Shown here one piece after another: positions 1 through 7,020 of a DNA stretch of 15,752 bases. The translations under genes and the position numbers were made by a program. Location: assembly GCA_938004015.1 (NCBI GenBank), contig CALKWU010000067.1, positions 1-15,752 on the forward strand. The letters run 5' to 3'. The notes beneath the pieces are model-generated. The model did no database searches, had not been told where the DNA came from, and worked only from the letters and a program-made list of their open reading frames with translations. Position 1 is the first letter of the stretch. Each line of letters opens with the position of its first letter. The DNA is from an uncultured Oceanobacillus sp. Its GTDB lineage: Bacteria > Bacillota > Bacilli > Bacillales > Amphibacillaceae.

Positions 1-346
1 GCTTGACGATGATGGGGATATCTTGGATATTGAATGGTTTCGCCAGAACTTTTTTCACATGTGGCAGCGTTTCTAGATCGTTCTCTATTTTTTCCACCAA
101 ACCGCTCATGACAATCGTCGGTATCGGATCAGCCATTTTGCCGATTTCTTCCAACACTTTAATCCCATTGACCATCGGCAAGTTGTAATCCAAAATCAAT
201 AAGGAGAACTTTTTTTCGGACAGTATTTCCAGCGCTTCTTTTCCGTCACTAGCCGTCGTCACGTGATATCCCTCATTCGTCAAAATATCTGTAAGCAACA
301 AAAGTATCCCCGGTTGATCATCGACGACCAACAAGTCTTTTGTCAT
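1..346 (-). CDS. spo0F: Spo0F-like sporulation phosphorelay response regulator (5' part, runs off the window)
   Basis: This is a single receiver domain; 115 residues are visible and the C-terminus lies beyond position 1. By family knowledge Spo0F accepts phosphate from sporulation kinases and passes it to Spo0B in the cytoplasm. Visible receiver residues are the acidic pair D9-D10, phospho-acceptor D53 (LILDYNLP), S81 at the usual Thr/Ser position, and K103 in AKPF. The DDQPGI motif after the acidic pair resembles Spo0F (DDQYGI). The ATG at 344-346 follows AGGGGGCAGAGTAA, a good ribosome binding site. Position after rpoE and pyrG matches Bacillus synteny, though ywjG, which I recall lying between pyrG and spo0F in B. 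subtilis, is absent. The NLPMVNG and MSGLVEK stretches diverge from typical Spo0F, so another receiver protein is possible. The tandem sigma-A/sigma-H promoters support Spo0F. Confidence 0.78.
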   Translation of the reverse strand, partial: MTKDLLVVDDQPGILLLLTDILTNEGYHVTTASDGKEALEILSEKKFSLLILDYNLPMVNGIKVLEEIGKMADPIPTIVMSGLVEKIENDLETLPHVKKVLAKPFNIQDIPIIVK

Positions 347-400
347 TTACTCTGCCCCCTTATTCCGTTTTCTTTCTCCAAATTTTTATCCCCTCATTCT

Positions 401-430
401 AAATTCGCCACAATGAACCAAACTTCCTGC
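401..430 (-). promoter_or_regulatory. Sigma-H-type promoter of spo0F
   Basis: On the minus strand the -35 region GCAGGAAGT (422-430) fits RNAGGAWWW at 8 of 9 positions. After exactly 12 bases, the -10 region GGCGAATTT (401-409) fits RNNGAATWW at all positions. It lies about 55-85 bases upstream of the start codon. A TGGCGAA at 404-410 resembles a Spo0A box (TGTCGAA) and overlaps the -10, but with one mismatch it is weak. Sigma-H control of spo0F is established in B. subtilis. Confidence 0.68.
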
Positions 431-454
431 TTTTTTTGTCTTTTTACATAATTT

Positions 455-483
455 TATATATTCTATTTTATAATGGTTATCAA
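455..483 (-). promoter_or_regulatory. Sigma-A-type promoter of spo0F
   Basis: On the minus strand, TTGATA (478-483) is followed after 17 bases by TATATA (455-460). The spacing is optimal and both hexamers are close to consensus. It lies upstream of the sigma-H-type site and downstream of the pyrG terminator, giving spo0F a vegetative promoter and a leader of about 100 nt. Confidence 0.6.
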
Positions 484-524
484 TACAGGATAAAAGAACA
501 ATTCATTTGGAGGCTTTTTTACAT

Positions 525-651
525 AAAAAAATCCGAGCGAATCTGCTTCTTTTTTCCACAAAGGGAAATAGGAAAGGGCGAATGTTCTGCTTTGCGAATT
601 CGATCAAGCGAAAGGATAATTCGCCATTCCTTTGAAACAGATTGCTCGGAT
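525..651 (-). terminator. Long two-part inverted repeat acting as pyrG terminator
   Basis: The outer arms ATCCGAGCGAATCTG (531-545) and CAGATTGCTCGGAT (638-651) pair with one bulge. Inside, 568-583 (AGGAAAGGGCGAAT core) pairs imperfectly with 618-632 (ATTCGCCATTCCTT). On the minus strand the outer stem is followed by seven T (complement of 525-531). It begins only 8 bases after the pyrG stop, so it probably terminates pyrG transcription. The ~120-nt span is far longer than an ordinary intrinsic terminator, which suggests a repeat element doing the job. Confidence 0.65.
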
Positions 652-658
652 GCACTTT

Positions 659-2263
659 TTATTTATTTCCGTTGGCGATGGCGCCAATGAAGCCTTTAAT
701 TAGGCTTTGGGCACGGGTTGGTCGGGATGTGAACTCCGGATGGAATTGGCAAGCGACGAACCATGGATGGTTTTTCAGTTCGAGAATTTCCACAAACTTG
801 CCGTCCGGACTCAATCCTGAAAAGACAAGTCCTTTTTCTTCCAATTGCTCGCGATATGCATTGTTGAATTCGTAGCGATGGCGATGACGTTCTTCAATCA
901 AATCTTTATCGCCATAAGCTTCCCTCGCTTTTGTCCCTTCGATCAATCTGCAAGGATATGCACCAAGACGTAGCGGTTTATCACGTTCGTTGCCTTCTGC
1001 CTTGTCAGGATATAAGGAGACGACCGGATGAGGGGTTTCCGGGTCGATTTCCGTCGAATGGGCTTGTTCCAGACCGGCGACGTTACGGGCGAATTCCACT
1101 GCCGCAAGCTGCATGCCTAAACCGATGCCGAGGAAAGGAATATTGTTTTCGCGGGCATAACGGATCGCTTTGATTTTGCCGTCGATGCCTCGTTTGCCGA
1201 AACCTCCGGGAACGGTGATGCCATCGACTCCCGCTAATTTTTCTTCCAAATCTTCTTCCGTCAATGTTTCGGAATTGATCCAGCGGACTTCGATATCTGC
1301 ATCAAATTCATATCCTGCATGTTTCAACGATTCGACGACGGATAAATAAGCGTCTTGCAGTTCGACATATTTGCCGACAAGGGCGATTTCGAATGTTTTC
1401 GATAAATTCCGCACTTTTTCCAGCAATTTTCTCCATTCATCCATTTCGGCTGGTGGAAAGTCCAAACCGAAATGATCCAACACAAGATCGTCCAATTTTT
1501 GGTTTTGCAGTGAAATCGGCACTTGGTACAACGTATCCGCATCGGGCATTTCAATGACCGCTTTTTCATCAATGTCACAGAAAAGGGCGATTTTTTCTTT
1601 TTGGTCTTTCGTCACCCTCACTTCCGTCCGTAACACGATGATATCCGGCTGGATCCCTAACGAGCGCAATTCTTTCACGCTATGCTGGGTCGGTTTTGTT
1701 TTCAATTCACCGGCAGCCGCAATATAAGGGACGAGGGTGCAATGGATGTACATCACACTGTTTTTACCGACATCGTTTTTGATTTGACGAATCGCTTCGA
1801 GGAACGGGAGGGATTCGATGTCACCGACCGTACCGCCGATTTCGGTGATGACGACATCCGCTTCCGTCGCTTCGCCTGCGCGGAAAACTTGATCTTTGAT
1901 TTCGTTGGTGATGTGTGGGATGACTTGGACGGTTCCGCCGTTGTATTCACCGTTCCGCTCTTTCCGGATGACGGTGGAATACACTTTTCCCGTCGTAATA
2001 TTGCTGTATTTGTTCAAATTGATATCGATGAATCGTTCATAATGGCCGAGGTCCAGATCCGTTTCAGCACCGTCATTCGTTACGAACACTTCTCCATGCT
2101 GATAGGGACTCATTTTTCCCGGGTCTACGTTGATGTATGGATCGAATTTTTGAATCGTGACCCTCAATCCACGGTTTTTGAGCAAGCGGCCGAGCGAGGC
2201 TGCTGTAATGCCTTTTCCGAGTGATGATACGACTCCGCCTGTAACAAAAATATATTTAGTCAC
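659..2263 (-). CDS. pyrG: CTP synthase with the glutaminase Cys replaced by Gly
   Basis: CTP synthase makes CTP from UTP, ATP and glutamine or ammonia in the cytoplasm. The protein has 534 residues, the family's normal length. The N-terminal synthetase domain (about 1-265) starts MTKYIFVTGGVVSSLGKG with P-loop Lys17, then DGAETDLDLGHYERF and TEIGGTVGDIES for metal and substrate binding. The C-terminal class I glutamine amidotransferase domain has PGGFGKRG and the His508/Glu510 pair in CQFHPEF. The nucleophile motif, normally GICLGMQ, reads GIGLGMQ: codon GGT at 1121-1123 gives Gly381 where Cys is expected. As read, the enzyme should use free ammonia but not glutamine. The start is GTG (2261-2263) behind AAGAGGGAAATCA; no ATG fits the family N-terminus. 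A dedicated attenuator precedes it and a long hairpin follows it. Identity is certain; the Cys loss could be a base error. Confidence 0.98.
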   Translation of the reverse strand: MTKYIFVTGGVVSSLGKGITAASLGRLLKNRGLRVTIQKFDPYINVDPGKMSPYQHGEVFVTNDGAETDLDLGHYERFIDINLNKYSNITTGKVYSTVIRKERNGEYNGGTVQVIPHITNEIKDQVFRAGEATEADVVITEIGGTVGDIESLPFLEAIRQIKNDVGKNSVMYIHCTLVPYIAAAGELKTKPTQHSVKELRSLGIQPDIIVLRTEVRVTKDQKEKIALFCDIDEKAVIEMPDADTLYQVPISLQNQKLDDLVLDHFGLDFPPAEMDEWRKLLEKVRNLSKTFEIALVGKYVELQDAYLSVVESLKHAGYEFDADIEVRWINSETLTEEDLEEKLAGVDGITVPGGFGKRGIDGKIKAIRYARENNIPFLGIGLGMQLAAVEFARNVAGLEQAHSTEIDPETPHPVVSLYPDKAEGNERDKPLRLGAYPCRLIEGTKAREAYGDKDLIEERHRHRYEFNNAYREQLEEKGLVFSGLSPDGKFVEILELKNHPWFVACQFHPEFTSRPTRAQSLIKGFIGAIANGNK

Positions 2264-2423
2264 TGATTTCCCTCTTTCTTTCCTTAGTTTCTATATTTAT
2301 GTTGCCCGAAGACAAACATATCTAACTTCTTTTTTGGTGACTCCGCTGAAAAATGGATCCCCTGATTGCCGAAACCCTCGAAAGGGCCGGCCACAAGCGG
2401 GAAAACCGTAATTTCCTTATACA

Positions 2424-2465
2424 ATAATAAAAGCGCCTTCCCAAGATTTTTTGGGAAAACGCCTT
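2424..2465 (-). terminator. pyrG leader attenuator hairpin
   Basis: On the minus strand the leader holds AGGCGTTTTCCCAA, a six-base loop, then TTGGGAAGGCGCTT, followed by TTTTATTATTG. The stem pairs fully if two G-U pairs are allowed. The 5' arm contains UUUUCCC, which can pair with a run of extra G residues at the transcript 5' end. That fits the known B. subtilis pyrG mechanism, where low CTP causes repeated G addition and formation of an antiterminator. It may also stop read-through from rpoE, which has no terminator of its own. Confidence 0.8.
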
Positions 2466-2480
2466 TTCTTTGTGTTTAAG

Positions 2481-2521
2481 GAGCCCAAGTAAAATTTTAC
2501 TATTGTTCGAAAAAAAGTCAA
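2481..2521 (-). promoter_or_regulatory. pyrG promoter and CTP-sensing initiation region
   Basis: On the minus strand, -35 TTGACT (2516-2521) is followed after 16 bases by -10 TAAAAT (2494-2499). Seven bases later comes GGGCTCC, with the likely start at 2486. A GGGCT start is the signature of reiterative initiation at pyrG. The promoter begins only 8 bases after the rpoE stop codon, so pyrG has its own promoter within the rpoE–pyrG pair. The leader between the attenuator and the start codon (2264-2423) shows only a small CCCTTTCGAGGG hairpin. Confidence 0.78.
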
Positions 2522-2529
2522 GAGAACTC

Positions 2530-3021
2530 TCAGATATTTTCGTCCTCTTCGTCGAGATCGATATCGACATCAAGGACGTCATCATCGAGATCGTCAGCCA
2601 AATCATCGTAATTTTCTTCGTCGTCCAAGTCTTCTTCCTCTACCAACTCTTCTTCTTCACCAAGTTCTGCCACTTCAATATCTTCTTCGTAATCGAAGTC
2701 ATCATCTATATCCTCTGATTTACCTTTGCGTTTTTTCGGTGCGGAAGTCACAGGTTCATCGATTTGATCGACCGGATACCATTTTTTCAAGCCCCAAACG
2801 TTGGCTCCTAAGGTGATGAAACGGCCATCCACATTCAATTCCGTATAATATTGGGCGATGATTTCTTCTTTTTCCTTTTTCGTAAAGCCTTTGATTTCAG
2901 CAATTTTCTCAAAAAGTTCATGGAATCCTAACGCTTTTTTGGCATCTTCCAAAATGATTCGCGTCAATTCAAGTTTGGACTTGGTTTTTAATTCTTCCTG
3001 GCTGAAATTTTCTAAACTCAC
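2530..3021 (-). CDS. rpoE: DNA-directed RNA polymerase delta subunit
   Basis: RpoE binds core RNA polymerase, speeds enzyme recycling and reduces non-specific binding to nucleic acid. The predicted protein has 163 residues. The folded N-terminal domain (about 1-90) carries SQEELKTKSKLELTRIIL, AQYYTELNVDGRFITLG and WGLKKWYPVDQ, all typical of delta. A short lysine-rich segment (PKKRKGKS) follows, then a long Asp/Glu tail that is presumably unstructured. An ATG 13 codons upstream extends the frame, but the GTG at 3019-3021 is preferred. It sits 9 bases after AGGGAG, and the protein then starts MSLENFSQEEL, like known delta subunits. pyrG lies immediately downstream, as in other Bacillaceae. Codon use in the acidic tail is repetitive (GAT/GAA) but shows no frameshift. 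Confidence 0.95.
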   Translation of the reverse strand: MSLENFSQEELKTKSKLELTRIILEDAKKALGFHELFEKIAEIKGFTKKEKEEIIAQYYTELNVDGRFITLGANVWGLKKWYPVDQIDEPVTSAPKKRKGKSEDIDDDFDYEEDIEVAELGEEEELVEEEDLDDEENYDDLADDLDDDVLDVDIDLDEEDENI

Positions 3022-3157
3022 GTACACGCACTCCCTTACTATATTGATGGAACATTTCATATCAATCTTATATGATTAAGAAATGCTGCAAGCCCTGTCC
3101 ACACTGTCTTCTTCCCAGAAGAATACAATCTGTAATATTAGTTTAAACATACCTCTC

Positions 3158-3163
3158 ATTATA
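3158..3163 (-). promoter_or_regulatory. Possible rpoE promoter -10 element
   Basis: A perfect TATAAT lies on the minus strand about 137 bases upstream of the chosen rpoE start. No convincing -35 hexamer is visible at 16-18 bases (best AGCATA or TAGCAT), so this is only a candidate. It is the best sigma-A -10 in the gap. Confidence 0.3.
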
Positions 3164-3517
3164 TACAAGAAAATGCTGTTTATGCTAGAGTTATCCTAAA
3201 AAGAAATGGTCGACGAAATGGAAAACTGAAGCTTGAATTGAAACCAAGTAACAAGAAACAGCTCATAATTAATAATTTAGAAAGTCTCCCATTTTTATAA
3301 AAAGTAACAATACGTGTCTTATTGTTCCATTTATCAAATTATTAACAAAATTCATTTTAACGTATTTGGAAGAATGTTCGACAAAATTTGATAGTTGGCG
3401 ACTTACTCGACCCATAGTGTTCTCCGCTCGTTACTTTGGAAAAGCGCTTGTCAATCATCTATTTGCTCATAATCAAGTACAAAAAAACGCACACAAGTTT
3501 TCAACCAAACAGAATCA

Positions 3518-3544
3518 GCTGGTAGCCTTTGAAAAGCTACCAGC
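3518..3544 (-). terminator. Hairpin downstream of icmF (possible terminator)
   Basis: Perfect 9-bp arms GCTGGTAGC and GCTACCAGC flank a 9-base loop. On the minus strand only a poor T-rich stretch follows (TGATTCTGTTTGG), so intrinsic termination is uncertain. It is the strongest stem in the 150-200 bases after the icmF stop and the best candidate for the end of the operon transcript. Confidence 0.45.
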
Positions 3545-3584
3545 CACTTCCCGAAGTGTTTCTCAACCATTTTTTGCAAAAAAT
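3545..3584. repeat. Two further short palindromes adjoining the icmF hairpin
   Basis: CACTTC-cc-GAAGTG (3545-3558) starts on the base directly after the 3518-3544 hairpin. A perfect 16-bp palindrome ATTTTTTGCAAAAAAT (3569-3584) lies ten bases further on. Three palindromes in 67 bases is more structure than expected by chance. No function can be assigned. Confidence 0.55.
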
Positions 3585-3691
3585 CCCATCATCACTCATA
3601 TTCCGTACAAGACAATGTGCAGAAAGTGAAGCCACCCCACTAGCTCGAAGCCATTCTCAGCTTGCACCGGACTGCACGTGATATTCTTCCC

Positions 3692-6600
3692 TCACATATT
3701 TCTTCGGTATTGGCCGCCGACTTCGTATAACGCTTGGGTGATTTGGCCGAGACTTGCGACTTTCACTGTTTCCAGCAGTTCCTCGAAAATGTTTCCGCCT
3801 GAGACGGCGACCTCTTTCAACCGTTTGAGGGCCGCTTCCGCCTTGTCTTTATGTTTCTCTTGGAACTTGCGTAACTCTTTGATTTGATGTTGTTTTTCTT
3901 CTTCGGTTGCCCGGGCAAGCTCCAACGAATCGATTTCCTCTTCGATCGCCTGGTTCGGATTCAAATACGTGTTCACCCCGATAATCGGCAGTTCGCCGGA
4001 ATGTTTTTTCCGCTCGTAATAAAGAGATTCTTCTTGGATTTTACTCCGTTGATATTGACGTTCCATCGCACCGAGGACACCACCGCGGTCATTGATGCGT
4101 TCGAACTCCCTTAAAACCGCTTCTTCCACCAAGTCGGTCAATTCTTCCACGATGAACGAACCTTGCAAAGCGTTTTCATTTTTCGTCAAGCCGAACTCTT
4201 TATTGATGATGAGTTGGATGGCCATAGCCCGGCGGACAGATTCTTCCGTCGGTGTCGTGATCGCTTCATCATATGCATTCGTGTGCAGCGAGTTCGTATT
4301 GTCAAGGATCGCGAGCAGCGCCTGTAGTGTCGTCCGGATGTCGTTGAAGTCGATTTCTTGAGCGTGCAAGGAACGACCGGATGTTTGGATATGATATTTC
4401 AATTTCTGGCTCCGTTCATCCGCACCGTATTTTTCCTTCATGACGATCGCCCAAATGCGGCGGGCGACACGTCCGATGACGGTGTATTCCGGATCGAGTC
4501 CGTTGGAAAAGAAGAATGATAGATTCCGGGCGAATTTATTCACGTCCATGCCGCGGCTCAAATAGTACTCCACATAGGTGAAACCGTTAGCGAGCGTGAA
4601 GGCAAGTTGCGTAATTGGGTTTGCTCCTGCTTCGGCGATATGATAGCCGGATATGGAAACAGAATAATAATTGCGTACATCATTCTCAATGAAATATTCT
4701 TGGATGTCCCCCATCATGCGGAGAGCAAATTCCGTTGAGAAAATACATGTGTTTTGCCCTTGGTCTTCTTTCAAAATATCGGCTTGGACTGTGCCACGGA
4801 TGACGGAAATCGTCTCTCGCTTAATCTGTTCATATTCTTCTTCCGTCGGTTCACGGCCATGCTCCTCAGTGAACTTCTCGACTTGCTGGTCGATCGCTGT
4901 ATTGAAATACATCGCCAAAATGATCGGCGCCGGCCCGTTGATCGTCATGGAAACGGAAGTGAGTGGTTCCGTCAAATCAAAGCCTTTGTACAATTTTTTC
5001 ATATCGTCGAGGGTGCAGACGCTGACGCCGCTTTCCCCGACTTTTCCGTAAATGTCCGGGCGCTCTGCCGGGTCTTCCCCGTACAATGTAACGGAATCAA
5101 AAGCAGTGGAGAGACGTTTCGCTTTTGAATCTTTGGACAAATAATGGAATCTTCGGTTCGTCCGCTCCGGTGTGCCTTCCCCGGCGAATTGCCGCGTCGG
5201 ATCTTCCCCTTGACGTTTGAACGGGAACACACCTGCCGTGAATGGGAAACGGCCCGGAACGTTTTCCTTCATCAACCAGCGGAGACGCTCGCCCCAATCT
5301 TTATATTTCGGAAATGCGACTTTCGGGATTTTCAAACCGGATAAAGATTCGGTTTTGATTTCCGTGACGATTTCCCGGTCACGGACTTTGAACGTCATCG
5401 TATCCTGGTCATAATTTTCCTTCGTTTCATCCCACGATTCGAGCAGTTTTTTCGACTCAGGGTCAAGCTTCTTTTCATATTCACGGATCGTTTGCTCGAG
5501 GAGCTCTTTCACTTCCTCATCTTCCACGATTTCCAATGTGCCGTGGAGTTGATAAAGTTTGCTCGCAATGTTGCTTTGATCTTCCACTTTTTTATTGTAG
5601 TTGCGGACGATGTCGGCGATTTCCCGCAAGTAGTGGCGACGATCGCTGGAAATGATTTGATTTTGTTTCACCGAATGGACATTCCGTTCGAAATCCACTC
5701 GTTCATTCCAGCCGTAACGCTCGTTCAATGTGTCGATGATCGCGGCAAATAAGGAGTTTGTGCCCTGATCGTTGAACTGACTGGCAATCGTTCCGAAAAT
5801 CGGGAATTTCGTCTTGTCTTCACCGAACAGCATGCGGCTCCGTTCATATTGTTTCCGCACTTGATCAAGCGCGTCTTCTGCGCCTCGTTGTTCGAATTTA
5901 TTGATGACGATGAAGTCGGCGTAATCGATCATGTCGATTTTTTCAAGCTGTGTCGGTGCCCCGAATTCTGCCGTCATGACGTACATGGAAAGGTCGGTGA
6001 CGTCGGTGATGGCCGCATCTCCTTGACCGATTCCACTTGTTTCGACGATGACAAAATCGAAATCTGTCGCCCGTAAGACGTCGAGCACATCATTGATCGC
6101 TTGCGACAATTCATCGCGCGAATCCCTCGTCGCCAACGAACGCATATACACCCGATCACTGAAAATCGCATTCATCCGGATCCGGTCGCCGAGTAAAGCA
6201 CCGCCCGTTTTCCGTTTCGTCGGATCGATGGAAATGACGGCAATTTTTTTGTCCGGAATTTCATTCAAGAAACGACGGATCAGTTCGTCGGTAAGGGAAC
6301 TTTTTCCGGCACCGCCCGTTCCGGTGATTCCGAGCACCGGAAGATTTTTATTCGCTTTTTCCCGGAATTCTTCGAGAAGTGCTTGCTTTTCTTCAGATTC
6401 ATCGGATGTATTTTCCATATATGTGATGAACTTGGCAATCGCATCCCGCTCACTGTTATAAAGACGTTCTTTATCTTTTTCGATGTCGATCGGCGGCATG
6501 AAATCGCTGATCTCGATGACCCGATTGATCATTCCTTGAAGCCCCATTTTTCTGCCGTCTTCAGGGGAGAAGATCCAATCGACGCCATATTCGTGGAGTT

Positions 6601-6934
6601 CTTTGATTTCTCGAGGGATGATCGTCCCTCCCCCGCCCCCGAACACTTTAATATGATCCGCATTTTTTTCTTTCAACAAATCGACGATATACTTGAAAAA
6701 TTCCATGTGCCCGCCTTGATAAGAAGAAACGGCAATGCCTTGGACATCTTCCTGGATGGCGGCAAAAACGATTTCTTCCACCGAACGGTTATGACCGAGA
6801 TGAATCACTTCCGCTCCGGTCGCCTGCATGATCCGGCGCATGATGTTGATCGATGCGTCATGACCGTCAAACAAGCTGGATGCCGTAACGAACCGAACAG
6901 GATTCTTTGGCTTGTAAACCTCTACTTGTTGCAT
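3692..6934 (-). CDS. icmF: Fused isobutyryl-CoA mutase (adenosylcobalamin-dependent)
   Basis: IcmF interconverts isobutyryl-CoA and n-butyryl-CoA with coenzyme B12. Domain order fits the fusion: B12-binding domain (about 12-140, DGHDAS with His25 as cobalt ligand, GGGGG at 99-103); MeaI-like G domain (about 200-400, P-loop GTGGAGKS at 205-212, NKFE at 345-348); linker; and the mutase barrel (about 540-1080). Phe572 in GVFPF and Gln727 in GQNTCIF occupy positions where methylmalonyl-CoA mutases carry Tyr and Arg. This predicts isobutyryl- rather than methylmalonyl-CoA as substrate. Length is 1080 residues, normal for the family. The ATG at 6932-6934 is preferred to one 8 codons upstream because AAGGAAGGAGA lies directly before it and the protein then matches the family N-terminus. 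It is the last gene of the acyl-CoA cluster, 86 bases after the TetR gene. Such proteins are often mislabelled methylmalonyl-CoA mutase. Confidence 0.96.
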   Translation of the reverse strand: MQQVEVYKPKNPVRFVTASSLFDGHDASINIMRRIMQATGAEVIHLGHNRSVEEIVFAAIQEDVQGIAVSSYQGGHMEFFKYIVDLLKEKNADHIKVFGGGGGTIIPREIKELHEYGVDWIFSPEDGRKMGLQGMINRVIEISDFMPPIDIEKDKERLYNSERDAIAKFITYMENTSDESEEKQALLEEFREKANKNLPVLGITGTGGAGKSSLTDELIRRFLNEIPDKKIAVISIDPTKRKTGGALLGDRIRMNAIFSDRVYMRSLATRDSRDELSQAINDVLDVLRATDFDFVIVETSGIGQGDAAITDVTDLSMYVMTAEFGAPTQLEKIDMIDYADFIVINKFEQRGAEDALDQVRKQYERSRMLFGEDKTKFPIFGTIASQFNDQGTNSLFAAIIDTLNERYGWNERVDFERNVHSVKQNQIISSDRRHYLREIADIVRNYNKKVEDQSNIASKLYQLHGTLEIVEDEEVKELLEQTIREYEKKLDPESKKLLESWDETKENYDQDTMTFKVRDREIVTEIKTESLSGLKIPKVAFPKYKDWGERLRWLMKENVPGRFPFTAGVFPFKRQGEDPTRQFAGEGTPERTNRRFHYLSKDSKAKRLSTAFDSVTLYGEDPAERPDIYGKVGESGVSVCTLDDMKKLYKGFDLTEPLTSVSMTINGPAPIILAMYFNTAIDQQVEKFTEEHGREPTEEEYEQIKRETISVIRGTVQADILKEDQGQNTCIFSTEFALRMMGDIQEYFIENDVRNYYSVSISGYHIAEAGANPITQLAFTLANGFTYVEYYLSRGMDVNKFARNLSFFFSNGLDPEYTVIGRVARRIWAIVMKEKYGADERSQKLKYHIQTSGRSLHAQEIDFNDIRTTLQALLAILDNTNSLHTNAYDEAITTPTEESVRRAMAIQLIINKEFGLTKNENALQGSFIVEELTDLVEEAVLREFERINDRGGVLGAMERQYQRSKIQEESLYYERKKHSGELPIIGVNTYLNPNQAIEEEIDSLELARATEEEKQHQIKELRKFQEKHKDKAEAALKRLKEVAVSGGNIFEELLETVKVASLGQITQALYEVGGQYRRNM

Positions 6935-7020
6935 GATCTTTCTCCTTCCTTTTGTCATTTTTCGACTTGCTTGCCCCTAGACTCTACTGACTTCTCATTT
7001 ATGAATACGGATAATCCCCG

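Larger units (their letters stand above)
3064..3691. other. Gene-free stretch between icmF and rpoE
   Basis: This is about 630 bases with no recognisable gene. The only longer open frame (3366-3629, plus strand, 87 codons) has no ribosome binding site, no familiar domain and biased composition, so I do not call it. The AT-rich right half of the rpoE upstream region (about 3240-3370) contains a small hairpin with arms AACAATA and TATTGTT. The part next to icmF contains three consecutive palindromes, listed separately. It may be the scar of a lost gene or insertion, but no fragment can be identified by eye. Confidence 0.5.

Noticed and set aside
1682..2224. Long plus-strand open frame (180 codons) opposite pyrG
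   Set aside because: It is a shadow of the strongly supported pyrG reading frame, with no ribosome binding site and no known domain.
3022..3060. Upstream ATG extending rpoE by 13 codons
   Set aside because: The added residues do not resemble delta subunits, and the AGGGAG site lies inside the extension at the right distance for the GTG at 3019-3021.
3448..3453. Minus-strand TTGACA as a possible -35
   Set aside because: No acceptable -10 is found 16-18 bases downstream.
3437..3455. GGAAAAGCGCTTGTCAA resembling a CcpA cre site
   Set aside because: Aligned on the GCGC centre, it misses the outer TG and CA of the cre consensus, with four or more mismatches. It also lies far from any promoter of the catabolic operon.
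3366..3629. 87-codon plus-strand open frame in the icmF–rpoE gap
   Set aside because: It has no ribosome binding site, no recognisable domain and no neighbouring gene on that strand, and it crosses the palindrome cluster.
3692..6934. Annotation of the B12 mutase as methylmalonyl-CoA mutase
   Set aside because: The G domain is fused between the B12 and mutase domains, and Phe572 and Gln727 replace the Tyr and Arg needed for the methylmalonyl carboxylate. This fits IcmF.
6975..7015. TTCATAAATGA upstream of icmF as a FadR-like site
   Set aside because: The arms have the opposite order to the FadR consensus (TGAATGA...TCATTCA) and the symmetry is only about 10 bases.
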